64,000 nt of DNA from Roseihalotalea indica (GTDB lineage Bacteria > Bacteroidota > Bacteroidia > Cytophagales > Cyclobacteriaceae). Below are positions 57,192 to 64,000 of the stretch, one piece after another. The stretch lies in contig NZ_JAINFL010000008.1 of assembly GCF_022458895.1 (NCBI RefSeq), forward strand, positions 62,001-126,000. Direction: 5' to 3'. Position 1 is the first letter of the stretch. Every line of letters starts with the position of its first letter. Under the pieces are notes generated by a model. It ran no database searches. It had not been told where the DNA came from and saw only the letters and a list, made by a program, of their open reading frames with translations. A program made the translations under genes and the position numbers.

Positions 57192-59255
57192 ATGAGACAC
57201 TATTTCAACACTTTCCTCTTTATAAGTGGCTTGGCTGGCGCAATCGGTTGCCAGTCGAGCGAAGAAGCGGCAGAGGCACCGGCAACTCCGGGCATTAACA
57301 TTGCCTACATGGATACTACCGTGTCGCCCAACCAGGATTTTTACCGCTTTGTGAACGGCCTCTGGTTAGACTCTACCGAGATTCCGGCCGACCGGGGCCG
57401 CTGGGGTGGCTTTGATGAGTTATCCAGAAACACCAGCCAGCAAACGCTGGACGTACTGGAAGCCGCCATACAGAGCGAGGCATACGCCGAAGATACCGAT
57501 CAGGGCAAGGCAGCCACCTTTTACCAGGTAGCCATGGATACCGTCTATCTGGATGATCTGGGAACCGAGCCTCTACAGCCCGAACTGGCTACGATTGAAG
57601 CCATCGACAGCAAAAGCGCCCTACAGGATTATCTGGCACAATCGGCCCCGCTGCAAAACAGCTACTTCTTCGGCTTTGGCATCAGCGCTGATTTGAACAA
57701 CAGCGACATGAACGCCTCCTATCTTAGCCCCGGCTCTCTGGGATTACCCGAGCGGGAGTATTACCTGAAAGATGATGAAGAATCGCAGCGCATTCAGGAA
57801 GAGTACCGAAAGCACCTGAGCCGCATGCTTCAGTTTTTTGACATGGACGAAGCTCAGGCTACCGATATGGCTGAGCGAATTTACGAGGTAGAAAGACGCA
57901 TGGCCCAGGCCCAGATGACCAAAGAAGACCGGCGTAACCCTTTACTGCGCAATAACCCTACTGCCGTAGCGAACCTTAACCAGATGGCCCCCGCCCTAGA
58001 CTGGCCTAAGTTTCTGGATGATATTGGCGCAGGTGCCGTAGACACAGTTATTGTAACGGATGTAGAGTACTTCAAACAGCTCTCCGACCTTATGAGCCAG
58101 ACCGATGTTCAAACCCTGAAAGATTACCTGACCTGGACGCTGATCAACGAATCAGCCTCTTTCCTGACCACTGAGATGGATCAGGCCAACTTTGATTTTT
58201 ACGGTAAAGTATTGCGCGGGGTAGAAACCCAGCGGCCTCGTAAAGAACGGGTTATCAGCATGGCAAACCGCACCCTGGGCGAAGCCCTGGGAAAACTATA
58301 TGTGGATAGCTACTTCCCGCCTGAAGCTAAAGCTACCGCTCTGGAAATGGTAGAGAACATTAGAGAAGCCTTCGGCGAACGCATAAAGCAACTGGAATGG
58401 ATGTCGGACTCTACCAAAGAAAAAGCCCTGCACAAACTCAGCACTTTTAATGTAAAGATTGGCTACCCGGATGAATGGAAAGATTACTCTGACCTGGAGA
58501 TTGCAGGAAAAAGCGATAGCGGCTCGTACATAGGCAATATGATCAACGCCAGTGCCTGGAACTGGGAGCGCGATCTGGCCAAAATTGGTGAGCCGGTGGA
58601 CAAAAGTGAGTGGTTTATGTCTCCGCAAACCGTAAACGCCTATTACAACCCGCGTTACAACGAGATTGTGTTTCCGGCAGCCATTCTGCAACCCCCATTC
58701 TACAACTACCAGGCTGACCCGGCAGTTAATTACGGGGGTATTGGCGCGGTTATCGGCCACGAAATCTCTCATGGCTTCGACGATGGCGGCAGCCGCTACG
58801 ATGCCGACGGCAACCTGGTTAACTGGTGGACCCAGGAAGACCGGACCCGCTTTGAAGAGCGCACTCAGAAGCTCATTAACCAGTATAATGCCTATGAACC
58901 CCTGGAAGGTGTTAATGTAAATGGACAATACACCCTGGGCGAGAACATCGGTGACCTGGGCGGCATCAATGTAGCCTACGACGGACTACAGAAGCACCTG
59001 GAAGAACACGGTGACCCCGGCCTGATCGATGGATATACCCAGGAACAACGATTCTTCATCTCCTGGGCCACCATTTGGCGCACCAAGTACCGTGATGAAA
59101 CCCTGAAGAACCAGATCAACACCGATCCGCACTCTCCCGGCATGATGCGCGCCATTGGACCGATCTCTAATATGACCGCCTTTTATGATGCTTTTGGTAT
59201 TAGCGAAAGCGATCCTTTGTACCGACCCGACAGCACGCGGGTATATATCTGGTAG
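57192..59255 (+). CDS. M13-family zinc metallopeptidase lipoprotein (neprilysin/PepO-like)
   Basis: 687 aa, the usual M13 length. The signal peptide ends GAIGCQSSEE with a lipobox Cys. The M13 N-terminal domain covers about 35-420 (NQDFYRFVNGLWLDSTEIPA) and the catalytic domain about 470-687. The zinc site is VIGHEISHGFDDGG (His523, Glu524, His527) with the third ligand Glu584 in LGENIGDLGGINVAYDG. MMRAIGPISNMTAFYDAFG is the conserved tail. It cleaves oligopeptides in the periplasm or at the surface. It is followed by a terminator. Confidence 0.95.
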   Translation: MRHYFNTFLFISGLAGAIGCQSSEEAAEAPATPGINIAYMDTTVSPNQDFYRFVNGLWLDSTEIPADRGRWGGFDELSRNTSQQTLDVLEAAIQSEAYAEDTDQGKAATFYQVAMDTVYLDDLGTEPLQPELATIEAIDSKSALQDYLAQSAPLQNSYFFGFGISADLNNSDMNASYLSPGSLGLPEREYYLKDDEESQRIQEEYRKHLSRMLQFFDMDEAQATDMAERIYEVERRMAQAQMTKEDRRNPLLRNNPTAVANLNQMAPALDWPKFLDDIGAGAVDTVIVTDVEYFKQLSDLMSQTDVQTLKDYLTWTLINESASFLTTEMDQANFDFYGKVLRGVETQRPRKERVISMANRTLGEALGKLYVDSYFPPEAKATALEMVENIREAFGERIKQLEWMSDSTKEKALHKLSTFNVKIGYPDEWKDYSDLEIAGKSDSGSYIGNMINASAWNWERDLAKIGEPVDKSEWFMSPQTVNAYYNPRYNEIVFPAAILQPPFYNYQADPAVNYGGIGAVIGHEISHGFDDGGSRYDADGNLVNWWTQEDRTRFEERTQKLINQYNAYEPLEGVNVNGQYTLGENIGDLGGINVAYDGLQKHLEEHGDPGLIDGYTQEQRFFISWATIWRTKYRDETLKNQINTDPHSPGMMRAIGPISNMTAFYDAFGISESDPLYRPDSTRVYIW

Positions 59256-59282
59256 TTTTGTTGTACCACTTCTATACTTATC

Positions 59283-59311
59283 AGGCGATCCTCAACGGAT
59301 CGCCTTTTTTT
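59283..59311 (+). terminator. Rho-independent terminator after the M13 peptidase
   Basis: AGGCGATCC and GGATCGCCT pair perfectly around a five-base loop (TCAAC), followed by six or more T. It lies 27 bases after the stop. Confidence 0.88.
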
Positions 59312-59488
59312 ATGTCTGTGTTCATAAACGTACACCCGCTGTCCAGTGCTGAACAGTGTTCATCACCCCGATAGCGGTCTATTCTCTTTTATTCCCCTTT
59401 TTGAAAACTGGTATCGTTCTTGACTAGTGGGCAATGCATAGTACTTGATTAAATTTAGATTGTAATAAACCGCATTAACCCAATTTCA

Positions 59489-61924
59489 ATGAACTATTTT
59501 TTCCGCCTACGCTTCCTTTTTTTCTCGTTGCTGCTCTCGGCCTTGGCTCTATCGGCCCAGGCCCAGTCAGAGATTAGCGGGCATGTGTACGACGAATCGG
59601 GAGAGCCTCTTCCTTACGTTAACGTCCTGCTCCTGACTGCCGCTGACTCGTCGCTGGTAAAAGGCAGCGTTACTGATACCACCGGGGTCTATCAATTAAA
59701 CAACATTGCTGATGGCCGCTACCGGTTGTCCGCCCAGATGGTAGGCTTCCGAAGTTATTTCTCCGAGCCATTTACCCCGGCCAACCTTCCGGCTGACTTT
59801 TCCGCGATTCGCCTTTCCGAGGCTACTACCGAATTAGGAGAGGTGGTAGTATCTTCTACCAAACCTATGATTGAAGTTACTTCCAACGCTATTGTGCTGA
59901 ATGTGGCTTCCAGTCCTATTCTGAAAAACGGCACCGCTCAGGAGGTACTGGAGAAATCGCCGGGCGTAGTAGTAGACCAGAACGGCAACATCAGCGTGAA
60001 AGGCAAAACCAATGTACTGATCTACCTGGATGGCAAACCCACTTACCTCTCCAATACCGAACTAATCCGCCTGCTGGAAAGCACCCCGGCGGAGAATATT
60101 GAAAAGCTGGAGATCATGGATAATCCTCCTGCCAAATACGACGCCGAAGGCAACGCCGGTATCATCAACATTGTTCGTAAAGAACAGGCCGCTCAGGGAC
60201 TAAACGGTAACATTGGACTGACCTTAGGCTACGGTCGTTACCCAAAAGCTTCGCCTAGTCTGAACCTGAATTACCGACAAGGCAAGATCAACCTGTTTGG
60301 TAACTACAGCTATTATTACAGCCAACGCTACCAGAATACCAACCTTTACCGCCGTATTCCATCTGCGGAGGGAATCACCACTTTCGATCAGTTTTCTGAC
60401 CGCCTTAACTGGGTACGCAATAATAATTTCCGGGCTGGCGCTGATTGGTTTCTCACCGAGCGAAGTACGCTGGGAGTGTTAGTTAATGGTAACCGGGGTA
60501 ACTGGAATAGCACCGGAGAAAACCTGACCCAGCTGGGCGGAGTATATGATAACCCCTACGACGGCCTCACTGCCAACAACCGCAATAGCAATGACTGGAA
60601 CAACCTAACCTATAACCTGAACTTCAAGCATCAGTGGGAGAATGAAAGTGAGCTTACCCTGGATGCGGATTATTCTCAGTGGAAGGGCGATAGTTACCAG
60701 CACAATAATAACTTCTACTTCAGCAACGAAGGCACCACCAACGAACCGCCTCTACTGGTGCACACCTTCACCGATTCGGATATTGATATTCTTGCTCTGC
60801 AGGCCGACTACAGCCGCAAAATTTTCGGTGACTGGGGCCTGGAGGCCGGGGTAAAATCCAGCTCGGTAACAACCGATAATGTGCTGGATTTTCAGACGCA
60901 AGTGGAAGGTGAATTTGTGTCGGACCCACAACGCAGCAACCAGTTTCAGTATGAAGAAGATATTAAAGCCATCTATGCTAATCTGAGTAAAAAATGGGGC
61001 GACCGCTGGCAGCTACAAGCAGGCTTGCGCGGCGAGCACACCTACTCACAAGGCCACTCGGTTACTATTGACAGTCTGGTAGAGCGCGACTACTTCAACC
61101 TGTTCCCCAGTGCCAGTGTATCGTATGCTTACAACGACCAGCACCAGTTCTCAGCCTCGTACAGCCGTCGCATTGACCGCCCTAACTACAGCAACCTCAA
61201 CCCGTTTGAGTTCTTCCTGGACCGTTTCACCTTCGAGCGCGGAAATCCATTCCTGAATCCGCAGTACACCAATTCTTATGGGCTGACGTACGGTTACCAG
61301 AAAAGTGTTTTCCTAACGCTTAACTATACCCACACTACCGATGCCATCTCGCAGGTGCTGGAGCAGGACGAAGCCAACCAGACCACGTATCAGACCACGG
61401 TAAACCTGAACCAGATCAAAAACTACAGTGCCAACCTGGCTGCCCCCCTACCCGTGGCTGACTGGTGGATGCTCAACCTGAACCTTACCGGCTTTTACAA
61501 CGATGTGCAATCTCCTTTCTCCGAAGGTGGAGAAATTGACAAGAGCCGCTTCAGTTATAATGCCCGGGCTCAAAACACCTTTTCTCTGCCTGGGGATGTT
61601 AAGTTTGAACTATCCGGTTTCTATTCATCACCCACCATCTGGGGACTGTTTGAGATCGGTGAGCAATATCAGGTAGATGCCGGAGTATCTAAGTCGCTGG
61701 GCAAATTTAGCATCCAGGCCAGCTGTGACGATATATTCAATATTCGTAAGAACAATGTTATTATTCAACAGGGCGATATTGATACCATTGTGCGTAACAA
61801 ATGGGAATCGCGCGTCTTTCGCCTGAACCTGTCGTACCGCTTCGGTAACGAGAAGATCAAACAAGCCCGTCGCAGAGGCACCGCTTCAGATGAGTTGCGG
61901 GAACGTACTGGGGGAAGTAATTAG
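59489..61924 (+). CDS. TonB-dependent receptor, outer-membrane beta-barrel family (PF14905-like)
   Basis: 811 aa with a signal peptide (about 1-25, LALSAQAQ). A carboxypeptidase-regulatory-like domain covers about 27-105 (ISGHVYDESGEPLPYVNVLL), then a plug-like segment (EVVVSSTKPMIEVTSNAIV, LEKSPGVVVDQNGNISVKGK, ENIEKLEIMDNPPAKYDAEG at about 120-225) and a long barrel with tyrosine and asparagine-rich strands, for example RRIDRPNYSNLNPFEFFLDR. It is not SusC-like, having no GYGTQ motif and no SusD neighbour. Ligand unknown; these receptors often carry siderophores, peptides or other small substrates. Its stop runs into a 7-bp tandem repeat. Confidence 0.9.
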   Translation: MNYFFRLRFLFFSLLLSALALSAQAQSEISGHVYDESGEPLPYVNVLLLTAADSSLVKGSVTDTTGVYQLNNIADGRYRLSAQMVGFRSYFSEPFTPANLPADFSAIRLSEATTELGEVVVSSTKPMIEVTSNAIVLNVASSPILKNGTAQEVLEKSPGVVVDQNGNISVKGKTNVLIYLDGKPTYLSNTELIRLLESTPAENIEKLEIMDNPPAKYDAEGNAGIINIVRKEQAAQGLNGNIGLTLGYGRYPKASPSLNLNYRQGKINLFGNYSYYYSQRYQNTNLYRRIPSAEGITTFDQFSDRLNWVRNNNFRAGADWFLTERSTLGVLVNGNRGNWNSTGENLTQLGGVYDNPYDGLTANNRNSNDWNNLTYNLNFKHQWENESELTLDADYSQWKGDSYQHNNNFYFSNEGTTNEPPLLVHTFTDSDIDILALQADYSRKIFGDWGLEAGVKSSSVTTDNVLDFQTQVEGEFVSDPQRSNQFQYEEDIKAIYANLSKKWGDRWQLQAGLRGEHTYSQGHSVTIDSLVERDYFNLFPSASVSYAYNDQHQFSASYSRRIDRPNYSNLNPFEFFLDRFTFERGNPFLNPQYTNSYGLTYGYQKSVFLTLNYTHTTDAISQVLEQDEANQTTYQTTVNLNQIKNYSANLAAPLPVADWWMLNLNLTGFYNDVQSPFSEGGEIDKSRFSYNARAQNTFSLPGDVKFELSGFYSSPTIWGLFEIGEQYQVDAGVSKSLGKFSIQASCDDIFNIRKNNVIIQQGDIDTIVRNKWESRVFRLNLSYRFGNEKIKQARRRGTASDELRERTGGSN

Positions 61925-61968
61925 CAGTGAGCAGTGAGCAGTGAGCAGTGAGCAGTGAGCAGTGAGCA
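61923..61968 (+). repeat. Tandem repeat of the 7-mer AGCAGTG (6.6 copies)
   Basis: AGCAGTG repeats without error from 61923 to 61968; the first copy overlaps the TonB receptor stop codon. The following 61969-62045 has related words on the opposite strand (complement reads GAACAATGAGCAAGGTGCAG). Copy number may vary between strains. It is not a CRISPR: the unit is far too short and there are no spacers. Confidence 0.85.
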
Positions 61969-62048
61969 AATTTAAAATTTAATCAACTCACTCCCCATTA
62001 ATCATCACTTATTAATCATTTCATTGCTCACTGCACCTTGCTCATTGT

Positions 62049-63326
62049 TCATTTATTTTTATAAATCTTACCTTCTTTCATTACAAACACCACGTTTTCC
62101 ATGGTGCTGATGTTTTCCAGAGGATTGTCTTCTACCGCAATAATATCTGCCAGTTTGTCGGCTTCAATCGAGCCTAGCTGGTCGTCGATTTTTAGAATTG
62201 TTGCCGGAACCATGGTGGCTGACTGTAGCGCTTCCATCGGGGGCATACCGGCTTCCACCATGTAACCAAATTCCTTGGCATTTTTCCCGTGAGCATATAC
62301 GGCAGCATCGGTACCAAAAGCAATTTTCACGCCCCGGGCATAGGCTTTGGCAAAGGTATCCTGAATTTTAGGGCCAATCTCTAGTGCTTTGGGAACAATA
62401 ATGGCCGGGAAATATCCTCGGATCTTCGCAGAGTCAGCAGCGGATCTTCCGGCAATAATGGTGGGTACATAATAGGTACCTTTCTCAATCATCAGGTCCA
62501 TCACTTCTTCGGTCATCAGGGTGCCGTGCTCAATGGTGGTGATTCCGGCCATTACCGCCCGTTTCATCCCTTCGGCTCCGTGGGCATGGGCAGCGGTGTG
62601 CATACCGTAATCTTTCGCCGTCTCTACTACGGCTTCCAGTTCTTCCATCGTAAACTGTGGTCCCGAGCCATCTTTGGCGTAGCTAAGTACTCCTCCCGTA
62701 GCAGTAAGTTTAATCATATCCGCCCCTTCCTTGTAGCGCTGGCGCACTGCTTTCCGGGCATCATCTGCCCCGTTAATGACTCCCTCAGCCGGGCCAGGGT
62801 CACCCATCAGTTCTTTGTTTAAGCCATTGGTCGGGTCAGCATGGCCGCCGGTGGTTCCTAATGTTTTGCCGGAGGTGAAAATACGCGGCCCATCGATATA
62901 ACCGGCATTAACAGCTCTTTTCATCGAGATATTTACTCCGTCGCCGCCTACATCGCGCACGGTAGTAAAGCCGGCCATCAGGGTGGCCTTAGCGTACTGT
63001 ACTGCTTCCAAGGCTATATCGGCATCATTCAACCGGAACCCCTTAGAATATCGGTCGCGGCTGCTCTGACTCTGAATGTGTACGTGCATATCCATAAGGC
63101 CTGGAAGCACGGTCTGGTTACGGAGGTCAATTACCTCAGTCTCGCCCGAAGGCTCCTGGAAACCAGCTTCTACTGCCACAATACGGTTTCCCTCAACTAT
63201 AATGGTAACTTCTTCCCGAATTTCGTCGCTCTTTCCGTCGATCAATCGGCCGCAATGCAGATAGGTTTGCTGGGCTTGTATACTTCCCCAGAAACTCAGT
63301 AAAAAAAGTGATAAAAGATATTTCAT
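62049..63326 (-). CDS. Exported amidohydrolase-family protein (imidazolonepropionase-like)
   Basis: 425 aa from the ATG at 63326, which opens a signal peptide ([15 protein letters not shown], cut at IQAQ); a longer frame adds nine residues. The TIM-barrel hydrolase has [18 protein letters not shown] with His81 and His83, [19 protein letters not shown] with a Lys that is often carboxylated, [24 protein letters not shown] and [13 protein letters not shown] with the last Asp. The tail is [20 protein letters not shown]. Substrate unknown; relatives hydrolyse dipeptides or imidazolones. It converges on the TonB receptor. Confidence 0.9.
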   Translation of the reverse strand: MKYLLSLFLLSFWGSIQAQQTYLHCGRLIDGKSDEIREEVTIIVEGNRIVAVEAGFQEPSGETEVIDLRNQTVLPGLMDMHVHIQSQSSRDRYSKGFRLNDADIALEAVQYAKATLMAGFTTVRDVGGDGVNISMKRAVNAGYIDGPRIFTSGKTLGTTGGHADPTNGLNKELMGDPGPAEGVINGADDARKAVRQRYKEGADMIKLTATGGVLSYAKDGSGPQFTMEELEAVVETAKDYGMHTAAHAHGAEGMKRAVMAGITTIEHGTLMTEEVMDLMIEKGTYYVPTIIAGRSAADSAKIRGYFPAIIVPKALEIGPKIQDTFAKAYARGVKIAFGTDAAVYAHGKNAKEFGYMVEAGMPPMEALQSATMVPATILKIDDQLGSIEADKLADIIAVEDNPLENISTMENVVFVMKEGKIYKNK

Positions 63327-63462
63327 AAGTACATAGGTAGTTAGTGTATCCAAAAGCTTTCAAGATACGATAACGCGCTTATAGTATGCAAACTAAGATC
63401 ACTACAGCATATATAAAATCAGATTGGCTCAAAATAAATTATATTTAAAATTATTTTATTTA

Positions 63463-63470
63463 TATATTTG
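63463..63470 (+). promoter_or_regulatory. Candidate -7 element for the DUF3857-type gene
   Basis: TATATTTG matches TAnnTTTG, 25 bases before the ATG at 63495. No TTTG is seen at the -33 distance, and the region is very AT-rich, so chance is possible. Confidence 0.35.
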
Positions 63471-63494
63471 AGTTCATACTAACTATAGGTGATA

Positions 63495-64000
63495 ATGCTT
63501 AAAAATGTATTCGCAGCACTATTATGTTGCATGGGGGTCGTATGTGCTTATGGGACAGAAACTCCAGACATCGATTTTGGTAAGGTCAGTGAAGAAGAGC
63601 TGAAGATGTCTCATTGCAAACTAGACAGCAGTGCCAGTGCCGTTGTATTAGCTGATTTTGGAAAAACTGAATTTTCTTATAATCAGGCCAGTGGAATACA
63701 AATGGTGTTTACCCGCCACCGGCGTATCAAAATCTTCAATTCCAGTGGCTACGATTGGGCTGATGTGGCGGTTTTGCTATACAAAGACGGAAGAGAAAAA
63801 GAAGTTATTTCTCAGGTGAAAGGCTATACATATCACCTTGAGGACGATAAAGTAGTCAAAACCAAACTCAAAAGCGAAGGAAAGTTTTTAGAAGAATACG
63901 ATGATAATCACGATATCTATAAGTTCACGCTTCCCAATGTAAAAGAAGGCTCAGTCATTGAATATACCTACAGAGTTACTTCCGATTTCCTGTTTAACCT
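63495..64000 (+). CDS. DUF3857-type exported protein, N-terminal part (runs off the window)
   Basis: 168 codons are visible, with the end beyond the window. The signal peptide is MLKNVFAALLCCMGVVCAYG. The mature start IDFGKVSEEELKMSHCKLDS and then VLADFGKTEFSY, VFTRHRRIKIFNSSGYDWAD, VKGYTYHLEDDKVVKTKLKS and LPNVKEGSVIEYTYRV are typical of DUF3857 (PF12969) proteins of Bacteroidota, which commonly carry a transglutaminase-like domain later on. Function is unknown. It is divergent from the amidohydrolase. Confidence 0.8.
   Translation, partial: MLKNVFAALLCCMGVVCAYGTETPDIDFGKVSEEELKMSHCKLDSSASAVVLADFGKTEFSYNQASGIQMVFTRHRRIKIFNSSGYDWADVAVLLYKDGREKEVISQVKGYTYHLEDDKVVKTKLKSEGKFLEEYDDNHDIYKFTLPNVKEGSVIEYTYRVTSDFLFN

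Noticed and set aside
61923..61968. Tandem repeat considered as a CRISPR array
   Set aside because: The unit is 7 bp with no spacers and no cas genes nearby.

Overview
The window is a piece of a Bacteroidota chromosome, most likely a Cytophagales-type, polysaccharide-degrading bacterium. The signs are two SusC/SusD pairs, a PorP/SprF-like protein with an OmpA-family partner and a gliding-motility C-terminal domain protein (type IX secretion), TAnnTTTG-type -7 promoter elements, few Shine-Dalgarno sequences, and a Lys/Ala-rich histone-like protein. I ran no searches, so every family call comes from reading motifs by eye.

Layout. 1-3.4 kb: the 3' end of atpG and its terminator, then minus-strand genes for a methyltransferase, an SDR protein, a secreted esterase and a membrane protein. 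3.4-4.2 kb: a long AT-rich leader. 4.2-18.2 kb: a polysaccharide utilization locus with SusC, SusD, a two-domain lyase (alginate-lyase-like plus PL8), a heparinase II/III-family lyase, a DUF1080 plus alginate-lyase fusion, and a Tat-exported esterase. The target is probably an acidic, uronic-acid-rich polysaccharide; its identity cannot be read from sequence. 18.2-22.8 kb: a methyltransferase, an NTF2-like protein, an IS3-family element whose transposase is broken by a 14-nt GC-rich insertion, a secreted PHP hydrolase and an isochorismatase-like hydrolase. 22.9-28.5 kb: a GH92 lipoprotein, an AT-rich HEPN-motif gene, two palindromic elements and a lipoprotein sulfatase. 28.7-37.8 kb: RimK-like ligase, macrodomain protein, methyltransferase, YitT-family protein, two Gfo/Idh/MocA oxidoreductases (one Tat-exported), an FGE-fold protein without the FGE cysteines, and a 2OG-Fe(II) oxygenase. 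38.2-44.4 kb: a second SusC/SusD pair facing an MFS transporter. 44.9-50.5 kb: a three-gene type IX secretion-linked operon. 50.5-64 kb: a long AT-rich gap with a start-less open frame, the histone-like gene, two amidohydrolases, a zinc alcohol dehydrogenase, a TPR protein, a frameshifted lipoprotein, an M13 peptidase, a TonB-dependent receptor, and the start of a DUF3857-type gene.

How the genes may work together. Lyases, esterase, sulfatase and GH92 would act at the cell surface or in the periplasm, SusCD pairs would import the products, and the MFS protein could carry them across the inner membrane. A DUF1080 domain plus exported and cytoplasmic Gfo/Idh/MocA proteins hints at a 3-keto-glycoside route. 

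The intergenic DNA is unusual. There is a dispersed palindromic repeat of about 150 bp (five copies, one inverted), three other palindromic elements, and runs of short near-repeating words next to gene ends. The most distinctive coding observations are the AT-rich HEPN-motif gene behind GH92, the lyase fusion with a His-to-Trp change, and the broken IS3 transposase.
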